DNA of 64,000 nucleotides. Source: Spirosoma arboris. Its GTDB lineage: Bacteria > Bacteroidota > Bacteroidia > Cytophagales > Spirosomataceae. The stretch covers positions 620,001 to 684,000 of the forward strand of contig NZ_WPIN01000002.1 of the NCBI RefSeq assembly GCF_009754945.1, read 5' to 3'. Under the pieces are notes generated by a model that saw nothing but the letters and a program-made list of their open reading frames with translations, was not told the DNA's origin and ran no database searches. Position 1 is the stretch's first letter; each line of letters begins with the position of its first letter. The translations under genes and the position numbers were made by a program. Positions 18,963-27,719 of this stretch are shown here, one piece after another.

Positions 18963-20432
18963 TTATCGGCCCGTATTCTGCTTTTTAAAAAATACGAAAA
19001 TCATTCCTATTAACATTATCAGAATCAGCACATTAGCAATGGCCCGAACCAGCACTGAAACACTAATTGGCTGAAAGGTACTATCCATTGCTTCAATGCC
19101 AGCGTATAGAGATCGATCTGTGGCCACTCCCAATTCTGTTTCATCATTCACGCCCGAAGCATTACTGGGTGTCGATGTTTGAACATCAGCGATTGGGTTT
19201 TTATTACCCACTTGCAGATGTAACTGAGGCCGAAGTGTGTCGTATTTTGCCGTTTTCGGGTCGAAGTAAATCCATTGGAAGCGATTTGCCAACGAAATCT
19301 GTCCATTTTGGTGTGGTACAATAAAATAAGTAAATGTTTTATGGCCTGTCACCTGATTTCCAGTGTTCGTACTTGTATGTCGTTCTTCAGGTGGAAATAC
19401 ATCAAACTCAGTCGTTTCACTTAAGGTAGCAGGAGCTGGAAGAGTTGTTATATTACCCTCTCCCGTTACTGTAAATGTATAGCGAACGCTTTGACCTATA
19501 GTAACGCCTTGTCGCTCCAGCCCTTCTTCCAACCGAAATGATCCAACTGGCACTCGGCCTCGTAATGGGTGTACAGGTAATGTCTTAATTGGTACAGTAA
19601 GTGGCCTACTGGTAAATACCACATAGTCCGTCTGAGACGAAGGTGGGCCAATGTTGGGGCGAGGGCGAGCTAACTGCAACGACACTGCCGGTAACCGCCA
19701 GTCCTGATTTGACAGAGGGAAAAAGACAGATTGATAAATACGAAACTCCCGAAATTTTTTCCCTCTAATGGTTATCGAAATTGGCTTTAGTTCGGTGATA
19801 GGCAGATTCTCCTCCCACGAATTAGCTGGGCGAATTTTTTTTGTGATCGCCTGTAATTGCTTATCAAGAGCGGTAAAACTAAGTACGTAGGGATAATTGT
19901 CGGCGATATAAAATGATAGAGTCAGCGATACACCTTCACCTGCATAAATAGTTGATTTAGCAGCTCGGAGAGACAGGAAAGCTGCTAAATCAGATGCTGC
20001 CTCCGCGATATCTTCTGTCGTACTAACGGGTGTCGTTATCGTCTTCGATGGCTGCACCAGTAGCATTGCTCCATCTGAATGCACAATTTCTTTATTGACC
20101 ACGATATCAAACGGCGGCAACCGAAATCGACCTGGTGAAAGTGCCGAATAACTTTGTGTAATTACTTGATTAGTAACTGTTTTTCCACCAACTTCGCTGG
20201 GAGATATACTGGTCGATATTCCTTTTTTAGTGAAGCCCGGAATATCTGGAAAAGCAATTGCGACCCTGGTTTCGCTATTTGGAATAATAACCGAAATAGT
20301 GAAGGGCCGCTCAATAGGAAAAGTAGTTTGGCTTAATTCAACAGAAGCGTCACTATCAGGCACTTGCCCAAAACCGGCTACAGTGGCTAAGAAAAATAAT
20401 GCAAAAAATTTGCGGAATATTGCAAGTAACAT
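18963..20432 (-). CDS. BatD-like oxygen-tolerance family protein
   Basis: A 489-residue exported, membrane-anchored protein of the BatD family. The N-terminus is a signal peptide (FFALFFLATVAGFGQVPDSD). Immunoglobulin-like BatD repeats follow: VELSQTTFPIERPFTISV, FPDIPGFTKKGISTS, YSALSPGRFRLPPFDIVV, FREFRIYQSVFFPLS, LEEGLERQGVTIGQSVRYTFTVTGEGNI, FDVFPPEERHTST and GHKTFTYFIVPHQNGQI. A C-terminal helix (VSVLVRAIANVLILIMLIGMIFVFF) anchors it, with a short cytoplasmic tail KKQNTGR. BatD usually sits in a BatABCDE operon with MoxR; none of those are here, so it is an orphan or works with genes elsewhere. Confidence 0.85.
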   Translation of the reverse strand: MLLAIFRKFFALFFLATVAGFGQVPDSDASVELSQTTFPIERPFTISVIIPNSETRVAIAFPDIPGFTKKGISTSISPSEVGGKTVTNQVITQSYSALSPGRFRLPPFDIVVNKEIVHSDGAMLLVQPSKTITTPVSTTEDIAEAASDLAAFLSLRAAKSTIYAGEGVSLTLSFYIADNYPYVLSFTALDKQLQAITKKIRPANSWEENLPITELKPISITIRGKKFREFRIYQSVFFPLSNQDWRLPAVSLQLARPRPNIGPPSSQTDYVVFTSRPLTVPIKTLPVHPLRGRVPVGSFRLEEGLERQGVTIGQSVRYTFTVTGEGNITTLPAPATLSETTEFDVFPPEERHTSTNTGNQVTGHKTFTYFIVPHQNGQISLANRFQWIYFDPKTAKYDTLRPQLHLQVGNKNPIADVQTSTPSNASGVNDETELGVATDRSLYAGIEAMDSTFQPISVSVLVRAIANVLILIMLIGMIFVFFKKQNTGR

Positions 20433-20540
20433 TGTTATTTTGAAGCAACAAATTTAGCAAAAAGTCGTTACCGATATAACAACGAACCAGTCAACCTCTT
20501 TCGATATCCATTATCTTCCTAAACAACAAATTTGCACTCT

Positions 20541-20744
20541 ATGCTCTCTATGCTCGAATATATCAAAACCATCCTTCAGAAGGTGAGTTTTGATAAAGCC
20601 CTCTTTGAAAAAGAATTAGCAAAGGCAATTAAATTGCTCATCCCTAAAGAAGTTAAGCAGCTTAAGCGCTGGTGTTATCTCCAATTTGGCAAAGTCTATC
20701 GAGTGGTATTGAACCATTGTTTTGCTCGGGTCCGGTTCACCTGA
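20541..20744 (+). CDS. Small conserved-looking hypothetical protein
   Basis: About 67 residues, starting MLSMLEYIKTILQKVSFDKALFEK; a second ATG at 20550 is equally good, and an upstream TTG at 20532 is less likely. The composition is that of a real soluble helical protein: ALFEKELAKAIKLLIPKEV, then KQLKRWCYLQFGKVYRVVL with C-W and aromatic residues. It is the only plus-strand gene between the divergent BatD-like gene and the convergent MBL gene, and a perfect palindromic terminator follows it. I do not recognise the family. Confidence 0.6.
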   Translation: MLSMLEYIKTILQKVSFDKALFEKELAKAIKLLIPKEVKQLKRWCYLQFGKVYRVVLNHCFARVRFT

Positions 20745-20767
20745 CGAAACTGCCAGAATCCTTAAAA

Positions 20768-20809
20768 CAAAAACTCCCGCCGTTTTTCGAAAAACGGCGG
20801 GAGTTTTTG
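20768..20809. terminator. 42-bp perfect palindromic bidirectional terminator
   Basis: The sequence is a full palindrome centred on TTCGAA (arms CAAAAACTCCCGCCGTTTTTC). T-runs follow on both strands. It lies between the small plus-strand gene and the end of the MBL-fold gene. Confidence 0.9.
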
Positions 20810-20819
20810 TTTTGTCAAT

Positions 20820-22214
20820 TTACAGCGTCACTTTCTTACCCATCTCGGGAATGTCAATATTCCGAAATCCAGCCTCTTCCAGATGGCCTTTCCAGACGAG
20901 TTGCTTATCGTATTCGCCATGAACCAGGAATACATTTTTGACCAGGGCAGGATTTTGGCAACTCAAAAAGTGCAACATCTCGCGGTAGTCGCCATGAGCT
21001 GAGAATGAATCCATAATAGCAACACGCGCAATAACCGGATAGCGTTCTCCAAAAATTGTTACTTCTTTATCACCTCGTTTTAAGGCTCCGCCCAGGCTAT
21101 TCGGCGATGCATACCCAACCATCAAAATAGTTGTATTGGGCTTTGTAATATTATTTTTAATATGATGCTTGATACGGCCGGCTTCGGCCATACCCGACGG
21201 CGCAATAATAATACACGGCTCCTTACTATCATTTATCGCCTTCGATTCATTTACATCCGTTATATAATGGAGGTTAGGGAAATCAAACGCATCGCCGTCT
21301 TTTTTGATGTAAGCCAGAATTTCCGGATTAAAATCTTCTTCATGGTCTCGCATTACCTGAGTTGCTTTGACCGACATCGGACTGTCAATATACACAGGCA
21401 AACGAGGTAGATGGCCTTCACTTTCTAACTGATCAAGAGCATAAATCAATTCCTGTGTGCGGTCTACAGCGAAGGCAGGAATAATGAGTTTACCACGTCC
21501 TTCCACACAGGTTTGCTGCACAATACTGAGCAAATGAGCCTTCATATCAGGTTCAGCTTCGTGTAGCCGATCACCATAGGTCGATTCGCAAATGATATAA
21601 TCGGCCTGCGGAAATGTATCGGGCGAGCGCAGAATTTTATCGTCTGGTCGACCAATATCGCCACTAAAGAACAGGTGTTTTTCAACACCATTATCCTTGA
21701 TAGTTAAGCTAACTGACGCGCTCCCGAGCAGGTGACCAGCGTCGGTTAACAAGCCAGTTACCTCATCACAAATGATGAAGGGGCTACCATAGTGTATAGG
21801 TTTCATCTGGTCGAGAGCGTGCTGCACATCGTTTTCGTCGTACAGGGCTTCAAGCTCAGGTTCGCCCCGGCGAGTGCGTCGCTGATTAACTCGTTCGAGG
21901 TCTCGCTCCTGGATGCGGGCGCTATCCATTAGCATTACTTCGCAAAGGTCAATCGTGGCCGATGTCGTATAAATTGGGCCCTTGAATCCCTGCCGGACAA
22001 GTCGGGGAATCAGACCCGTATGGTCAATGTGCGCGTGAGAAAGCACCATGTAATCGACCTGAGCCGGATCGAAGCCAAACTGTTGGTTCAGTTCATCCGT
22101 ATTAATACCCTGAAATAGCCCGCAATCGAGCAAAATTTGTTTGCCACTGGCGGTAGTTAGCAGGTGTTTACTGCCCGTAACTGTGCGGGCTGCGCCGAAA
22201 AATTGAATGGTCAT
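20820..22214 (-). CDS. MBL-fold beta-CASP hydrolase with RNA-specificity domain
   Basis: A 464-residue metallo-beta-lactamase-fold protein of the CPSF73/RNase J-like group (beta-CASP plus Zn-dependent RNA-specificity domain), probably a ribonuclease. Zinc motif SHAHIDHTGLIPRL is near residue 60. Further metal ligands are in TDAGHLLGSASVSL and FFSGDIGRPDD. Beta-CASP elements include ICESTYGDRLHE, PAFAVDRTQELIYAL and PSGMAEAGRIKHHIKN. The C-terminal RMMBL part has VIARVAIMDSFSAHGDYREML and FLVHGEYDKQLVWKGHLEE. This is the YsiJ/EXO-type single-chain form common in bacteria; the RNA target is unknown. It is divergent from pbpC. Confidence 0.9.
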   Translation of the reverse strand: MTIQFFGAARTVTGSKHLLTTASGKQILLDCGLFQGINTDELNQQFGFDPAQVDYMVLSHAHIDHTGLIPRLVRQGFKGPIYTTSATIDLCEVMLMDSARIQERDLERVNQRRTRRGEPELEALYDENDVQHALDQMKPIHYGSPFIICDEVTGLLTDAGHLLGSASVSLTIKDNGVEKHLFFSGDIGRPDDKILRSPDTFPQADYIICESTYGDRLHEAEPDMKAHLLSIVQQTCVEGRGKLIIPAFAVDRTQELIYALDQLESEGHLPRLPVYIDSPMSVKATQVMRDHEEDFNPEILAYIKKDGDAFDFPNLHYITDVNESKAINDSKEPCIIIAPSGMAEAGRIKHHIKNNITKPNTTILMVGYASPNSLGGALKRGDKEVTIFGERYPVIARVAIMDSFSAHGDYREMLHFLSCQNPALVKNVFLVHGEYDKQLVWKGHLEEAGFRNIDIPEMGKKVTL

Positions 22215-22309
22215 GATTTAGGTACGTTCTCAGTAAATCTGTGCGTTTATTTGTAGAGTTTACGGCTTTCTGAGACGTGCAAATAAACAGAGAGTTTCAC
22301 GGACTTATT

Positions 22310-24742
22310 ATGTTGATTATTGAAAAAGGTAAACGCATAGGCCAACGACTCTGGAAATCACACCTAGTGAAAACTATTGTGGCTGTCTTATTGATTTTTT
22401 TTAGCCTGGATTTTTTCTTCCCTATTCTAATTAGTGTCCCTTATTCAACAATCATTACGGCTCGTGACGGCTCCATTTTGCATACTTTTTTGAGCCGTGA
22501 CGACAAGTGGCGCATGTATGCTGAACTCAACGAAATTACGCCCACCCTCCGCGATGCTATTTTATTTAAAGAGGACAAATACTTTCGATACCACCCTGGC
22601 TTTAATCCGATAGCTATGCTACGAGCAGCCGCCAGAAACCTGCTGACGGGTCGGCGAACATCTGGCGCTTCCACCATTACGATGCAGACTGTCCGGCTTC
22701 TAGAACCCCGCGAGCGTACATACGGAAGCAAACTTATTGAGTTGTTTCGGGCCTTACAGTTAGAGGTTCATTATTCGAAAGATGAGATTCTGCAATTGTA
22801 CCTGAATCTGATTCCTTATGGAGGCAACATTGAGGGTCTTAAGTCAGCTTCGCTCCTGTATTTCGGGAAACCACCCGTATTACTCAGTCTGGCCGAATTG
22901 ACAACGCTTACAATTATTCCAAATCGTCCATCGAGCCTGCGGCTTGGAACGCGAAATACGCTTATCATCCAGGAACGTAACCGTTGGCTAGCCCGCTTTC
23001 GCAAGGCAAAACTGTTCAACGACGAAACTATTGATGATGCCCAAACCGAACCGCTCACAGCTTATCGGCGAGAAGCACCACAACTAGCTCCACATCTCTC
23101 CCGCCGACTCCGAGCCGAGAATCCGAATACGCCTATTGTTCACTCAACTTTAAACCCAACCGCACAAGCCACAACCGAGCAATTGGTGCGGCATTATGCA
23201 GATCGTATTCGGGCATACAATATCCACAATTCGGCTGTACTGATTGTAGATAACCAGTCTCGGGAAGTAGTCGCGTATGTGGGCTCGGCAGATTTCGGCA
23301 ATGTTTTCGATGGTGGTCAGGTTGATGGCGTGCGGTCAGTACGGTCGCCCGGAAGCGCTTTGAAGCCACTATTATATGGACTCGCGTTTGATGCAGGCAT
23401 CATCACCCCAAAAACCAAACTGGCCGATGTGCCGATCAATTTTGGCGGCTACGAACCTGATAATTACGATCGTCGATTCAATGGACCTGTTACAGCAGAG
23501 TTCGCGTTGGCTAATTCACTGAATATTCCGGCAGTTGCTTTACTGAAAGAAATTGGCACTCCATCGTTAGTTTCAACACTCCAGAAAGCCGGATTTTCAG
23601 CAATTAAAAAACAGGCAAAAGAGCTAGGTCTTTCGATGATTTTGGGTGGTTGTGGCGTGACATTGGAGGAAATGACGCGGCTGTATGCTGGACTGGCAAA
23701 TGGTGGTGCACTGGAAGAATTACATTTTATATTTCCCTCACCCCCGGCCCCTCTCCCAAAACGGGAGAGGGGAGCAGTTGCGTCCTTTTCTCTCCCCTCT
23801 CCCGTTTTGGGAGAGGGGCCGGGGGTGAGGGAAATGAGGGAAATCAGATTAATTTCCCCCGAAGCCGCCTACCTCGTTACGCACACGCTCACCCAAATCA
23901 CGCGGCCCGATTTACCGAACAACTTCGATAATAGTTACCACTTGCCACGCATTGCTTGGAAAACAGGAACGTCTTACGGTCGACGTGATGCCTGGAGCAT
24001 AGGCTATAATCAGCGATATACTGTTGGCGTATGGGTCGGTAATTTTTCGGGTGTTGGCGTGCCCGAACTTAGTGGTGCCAATACCGCTACGCCCTTGTTA
24101 TTTCAGCTTTTCAACGTACTCGATTACAACTCGCCGACAGGCTGGTTCAAAACTCCCAAAGGAGCCACTAAGCTATCAATGCGACTTATATGCCCCGAAA
24201 CGGGCGACGTTCCGGGTGAGTTCTGTCAGAATCCCGTAACCGATTATTGCATTATGGGCGTATCGCGGTATCGTCATTGCCAGCATCGGAAAGCTATTTT
24301 TACGAATGCCGCGGGGACAATTTCTTATTGCGCACAGTGCCGACCAGACAGTGGTTCCGTTCGTAAATCTTATCCAAATCTATCCCCCGAACTAGTGGCG
24401 TTTTATCAGAGTCGCCATATACCGTTTGAGGCTGTGCCTCCACACAATCCGGCCTGCGAACGTGTGTTTGGAAGCGCAGAGCAGACTGGCCCACAAATAA
24501 TAAGTCTTACTAATGGCAGTGAATACTTCATCAATCCGAAACAACCTGCCGAAATGGAGCTTAGTTGCCAGGCAGCCAATGATGTACAGACCGTATTCTG
24601 GTATTTGAACGATAAACTTTATTGCCGGGCCAAGCCAACCGAAGCTATATTTTTCAAATCCCGGCCAGGTGCACTGAAAATTTCCTGTGCCGATGACAAA
24701 GGGCGGAGTAGCGATATTCGCATTCTTGTGCGGAATGAGTAA
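22310..24742 (+). CDS. pbpC: Penicillin-binding protein 1C
   Basis: About 810 residues; a bifunctional peptidoglycan glycosyltransferase/transpeptidase in the inner membrane. The start at 22310 (MLIIEKGKRIGQ) is preferred over a GTG at 22277. A membrane anchor (TIVAVLLIFFSLDFFFPIL) is followed by the glycosyltransferase domain with LFKEDKYFRYHPGFNP, SGASTITMQTVRLLEP and LQLYLNLIPYGGNIEG. Transpeptidase motifs are intact: SALK at Ser349, SLN at Ser403 and KTGT at Lys551. After it come a Cys-rich linker and a C-terminal BiPBP_C domain (TNGSEYFINPKQPAEM…). A 97-bp palindromic repeat is embedded in frame at about residues 476-508, between the SLN and KTGT motifs. In many bacteria pbpC pairs with an alpha-2-macroglobulin gene; here that partner lies 3 kb downstream. 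Confidence 0.95.
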   Translation: MLIIEKGKRIGQRLWKSHLVKTIVAVLLIFFSLDFFFPILISVPYSTIITARDGSILHTFLSRDDKWRMYAELNEITPTLRDAILFKEDKYFRYHPGFNPIAMLRAAARNLLTGRRTSGASTITMQTVRLLEPRERTYGSKLIELFRALQLEVHYSKDEILQLYLNLIPYGGNIEGLKSASLLYFGKPPVLLSLAELTTLTIIPNRPSSLRLGTRNTLIIQERNRWLARFRKAKLFNDETIDDAQTEPLTAYRREAPQLAPHLSRRLRAENPNTPIVHSTLNPTAQATTEQLVRHYADRIRAYNIHNSAVLIVDNQSREVVAYVGSADFGNVFDGGQVDGVRSVRSPGSALKPLLYGLAFDAGIITPKTKLADVPINFGGYEPDNYDRRFNGPVTAEFALANSLNIPAVALLKEIGTPSLVSTLQKAGFSAIKKQAKELGLSMILGGCGVTLEEMTRLYAGLANGGALEELHFIFPSPPAPLPKRERGAVASFSLPSPVLGEGPGVREMREIRLISPEAAYLVTHTLTQITRPDLPNNFDNSYHLPRIAWKTGTSYGRRDAWSIGYNQRYTVGVWVGNFSGVGVPELSGANTATPLLFQLFNVLDYNSPTGWFKTPKGATKLSMRLICPETGDVPGEFCQNPVTDYCIMGVSRYRHCQHRKAIFTNAAGTISYCAQCRPDSGSVRKSYPNLSPELVAFYQSRHIPFEAVPPHNPACERVFGSAEQTGPQIISLTNGSEYFINPKQPAEMELSCQAANDVQTVFWYLNDKLYCRAKPTEAIFFKSRPGALKISCADDKGRSSDIRILVRNE
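23735..23831. repeat. GC-rich double-hairpin palindromic repeat embedded in pbpC
   Basis: Two perfect 38-bp arms (23735-23772 and 23794-23831) in inverted orientation flank a 21-bp spacer. Each arm is itself a hairpin (CCCCTCTCCC-AAAAC-GGGAGAGGGG), giving a REP/BIME-like double-hairpin layout. It is translated in frame as a Pro/Arg/Gly-rich insert. Confidence 0.9.
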
Positions 24743-24810
24743 TGATTTCTTGATTTTGCTTTTCAATATTTTATCAACACTTTTCCGCCTTAAAAGCCAA
24801 CCCCCTATAC

Positions 24811-25248
24811 ATGAAAACTCTGTTTATTTTGTGCGCTTCTTTGTTGCTTACTACGGCAACATTTGCTCAGCAAGCCACCGATCCTACTCAAGACCCTACT
24901 GCTCTCGGTAATGCATTCTTCAAAGCTATGCTCGATGAAGACAGCAAAACCCTGGGAACATTACTAACCAGCGACTTCAATCTGATTAGTTTTGATGGCA
25001 CTCCTGTTGAGGGTGATATGCTGGTACAGGGTGTTGGAGGGGGTTATGTTGTCGTTGAAGCAGCTACGGTTTCAGATACTCGGGTGCGTCAGTATAATAG
25101 CGATGCAGCGGTAATGACGGGCAACTGGAAATCCAAAGGCAACGTTCAGGGTAACGGGTTTGATAATACGGTTTCATTCACTCTTACCTGTGTCAAACAA
25201 GGTAGTGCCTGGAAAATTGCCAACGTTCAGTTTACGCCGATGCGCTAG
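24811..25248 (+). CDS. Secreted NTF2-like (SnoaL/DUF4440-type) protein
   Basis: A 145-residue protein with a signal peptide (MKTLFILCASLLLTTATFAQ) and one NTF2-like cone domain. ALGNAFFKAMLDEDSKTLGTLLTSDFNLISFDGTPVEG is the typical first helix and strand of this fold, and VSFTLTCVKQGSAWKIANVQFTPM the typical last strands. Family members are small enzymes or ligand-binding proteins; no catalytic residues can be assigned. It follows pbpC by 68 bp on the same strand and could be read through from it. Confidence 0.8.
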   Translation: MKTLFILCASLLLTTATFAQQATDPTQDPTALGNAFFKAMLDEDSKTLGTLLTSDFNLISFDGTPVEGDMLVQGVGGGYVVVEAATVSDTRVRQYNSDAAVMTGNWKSKGNVQGNGFDNTVSFTLTCVKQGSAWKIANVQFTPMR

Positions 25249-25672
25249 TAATCACTTAGCTTTACAATAACTTCAGGTAATTTCAGTACCGGATTTCAGG
25301 CAACGATCAGGCTAATTCAATACCATATCAGGTACTGAGTTGTTAAGGATTTTTTGCGCTGGTATCCGGTTATTTTTTTATCTACTGTTGACCTCTCTCT
25401 TACATACAGGCAATCTCTCTTCTATCTCCAACCTGCCTATATTTTCTCATTCTCGAGTATAACCCAAATTTTGTGTAGGCATTCATCTCCTTGCAACGGT
25501 TATCTTCTCACAGACGTAGTGGTCTTATCTGCGTAGATTCACTATGGATAATTGACATTAAAAACAGCATTATTTAAAGTCAGCATAGTCAATTGGCCAT
25601 ATTATCCGTGAATACGATTTTCTCATTTTTGAGGCTGTCCTCTACCTAGCTCCATGTCTAAACCTATACGCT
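25249..25672. other. Gene-less AT-rich spacer before the CotH gene
   Basis: A short inverted pair TCAGTACC / GGTACTGA lies at about 25282-25338. The text TCTGCGTAGATTC near 25529 resembles the arms of the repeat at 33232. The plus-strand ORF at 25354-25536 has no signal or domain and was not accepted. Confidence 0.4.
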
Positions 25673-27622
25673 ATGTTGTCGTTTGCTTATTCTCCTAAAA
25701 AGGTAGCAATTTTGATCGCTATCTTGTTTATTTCAATATCAGCAAAATCTCAATTAGTTTTTGATAAGCATGACTACCAGATTGACAAAAATTTACATCT
25801 AATTATTTGCAATAGAATTCCTGATAAAATTCCCGACAATACATTATCTATTTCTTTCGATAAAGTTTACACATTTTATGCCCCTATAGATACAATTCAG
25901 ATTGGTATACCTTATTCTATTTTTGATAATGATACTATTTATAAATTATACTTCACTCGTTTACCAATAGTAAACCTAATCGTAAAAAATACGATTGGGG
26001 ATGATTATTCTGGGGGAACACTAAGTATATCTGATACAATTGGTGATCCAATAAATTCAACTATGGGAATTAAACTTAGGGGAGCTTTATCAAGAACATA
26101 CCCTAAAAAATCATATCATATTCAGCTCTGGTCGGATAGTACGGGGACAGAGACTCAGAATAAATCTTTCTTCGGCATGCGTAACGATCAAACCTGGTTG
26201 TTGCTGGCTATGTATGACGAAAAGCTACGTCTTAATAATAAAGTGTCGCACGATCTATGGCTGAAGTTACATAAACTCTATTATGCCGATCAGGAGCCAG
26301 ATGCCCATTCTACCATCCGGTCAAGGTATATCGAAGCGTTTTTAAATGATGATTATCAAGGAGTTTATCTATTCACGGAAGATACCGATCGAAAGCAATT
26401 ACAGTTAAAGAAGCAAACGATTTCAAATGCTGGTGGAGAATTATATAAAAGCTACGATTGGACGCAGGAAACAGTATTTACTGGTGTGTCGAGCCTGCCC
26501 AGTACACCAACAGAAGACTGGGGCGGCTGGGAGCTTGATTATCCTGATACAACAAACTGGATAAACCTGCATCAATTTATTGACTTTGCAGTAAACTCAT
26601 CAGATAGTTTATTTAAACAGCAGATTTCAGCAAAGATTCGGCAGGATAATTTCGCAGATTATTTCATCTTTTTAAATCTAATACGAGCTACTGATAATTT
26701 CGGAAAGAATCTATTCCTGGCTCGATATAAGCCAGATGAGCCTTATTTTATCGTTCCCTGGGATCTAGATGGAACCTGGGGCTACTTATGGGATGGGAAC
26801 ACGAATAATATAACGAATGATATTCTATCAAATAATCTCTTTAATCGTCTGCTAGCTATACCAAGTTTTAAACTTCAATTGGCGACACGCTGGTTTGCCT
26901 TAAGAAGCAATATTTTATCTATTGATAGTTTAAGTAGTTCAATTAATAACTCCTACAATTTCTTAATCAGCAATGGAGTTTATGAACGGGAAAGTTTAAA
27001 ATGGGCAAATCCATTCCTGTCTTATAGTGCAGAAGAACTTGATTATATTCATACATGGACTCAAAATCGAGTAAACTATTTAGACAATTATTTTAAAAGT
27101 TTAGTACAGGACCAACCCATAATTTATAGCTTCACTGCTGAGGCTATCGAAAAAAAAGCGGTATTAAACTGGACCGTCAACTGTGCAGCGGTTAATTCAT
27201 TTGATGTTGAGCAAAGTACAGATAGCCTAACGTGGAGTACAATTAGTGTTGCGCCTATTCTTTCTAATGACTCATTACCGTGTCAATATACCTTTACGGA
27301 TAATAATCCAAGTTCAGGAAATTCGTACTATCGACTAAAAATTACTAATAAACAGAACAGTAGTTCCTATAGCGCTATTCAGTTGCTGAATTTTGATCTG
27401 CCTGTTAATGTATTTCCAAATCCGGCTTCAACCACATTACAAGTACAGGGAAATATAGACAAGGTCGATGTGTATTCTCTACGAGGTGCTCTTATCTACG
27501 AATCCACCAACGCATCACCTAATCTGGTTAATGTTAACAGCTTCTCATCAGGAACATATCTACTACGAGTGACTCAGAAAAACGGAACAGTAAGCACACA
27601 TAAAATTCTGGTAAATAGATAA
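25673..27622 (+). CDS. Secreted CotH-kinase-family protein with type IX sorting domain
   Basis: A 649-residue exported protein. A signal peptide (AILIAILFISISAKSQ) precedes the CotH kinase region: GIKLRGALSRTYPKKSYHIQLW, FFGMRNDQTWLLLAMYDE, RLNNKVSHDLW, YIEAFLNDDYQGVYLFTEDTDR and IVPWDLDGTWGYLWDG with the conserved acidic loop. CotH proteins phosphorylate spore-coat proteins in Bacillus; the role in Bacteroidota is unknown. Residues about 490-570 form a fibronectin/Ig-like sheet (ALNWTVNCAAVNSFDVEQS…). The last ~75 residues (NVFPNPASTTLQVQG … GTYLLRVTQKNGTVSTHKIL) are a type A sorting domain for T9SS secretion. The gene is visibly more AT-rich than its neighbours and lies between pbpC and the A2M gene, suggesting later insertion. 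Confidence 0.88.
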   Translation: MLSFAYSPKKVAILIAILFISISAKSQLVFDKHDYQIDKNLHLIICNRIPDKIPDNTLSISFDKVYTFYAPIDTIQIGIPYSIFDNDTIYKLYFTRLPIVNLIVKNTIGDDYSGGTLSISDTIGDPINSTMGIKLRGALSRTYPKKSYHIQLWSDSTGTETQNKSFFGMRNDQTWLLLAMYDEKLRLNNKVSHDLWLKLHKLYYADQEPDAHSTIRSRYIEAFLNDDYQGVYLFTEDTDRKQLQLKKQTISNAGGELYKSYDWTQETVFTGVSSLPSTPTEDWGGWELDYPDTTNWINLHQFIDFAVNSSDSLFKQQISAKIRQDNFADYFIFLNLIRATDNFGKNLFLARYKPDEPYFIVPWDLDGTWGYLWDGNTNNITNDILSNNLFNRLLAIPSFKLQLATRWFALRSNILSIDSLSSSINNSYNFLISNGVYERESLKWANPFLSYSAEELDYIHTWTQNRVNYLDNYFKSLVQDQPIIYSFTAEAIEKKAVLNWTVNCAAVNSFDVEQSTDSLTWSTISVAPILSNDSLPCQYTFTDNNPSSGNSYYRLKITNKQNSSSYSAIQLLNFDLPVNVFPNPASTTLQVQGNIDKVDVYSLRGALIYESTNASPNLVNVNSFSSGTYLLRVTQKNGTVSTHKILVNR

Positions 27623-27658
27623 AGTACGTTTTCTCAGGTAGATACATTCGCCGAAAGC

Positions 27659-27690
27659 TAACCCGTTCATTCATTTGAACGGGTTTTTCG
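27659..27690 (+). terminator. Terminator after the CotH gene
   Basis: AACCCGTTCA pairs with TGAACGGGTT across a six-base loop, followed by TTTCGTT. It separates the CotH gene from the downstream A2M gene. Confidence 0.75.
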
Positions 27691-27719
27691 TTAATATTCG
27701 GCACTTCTCCAATAACCCC

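Noticed and set aside
23650..23931. 93-residue plus-strand ORF over the pbpC palindrome (LTPGPSPKTGEG…)
   Set aside because: It is a frame-shifted reading of the palindromic repeat; this peptide type is a common false call over such repeats.
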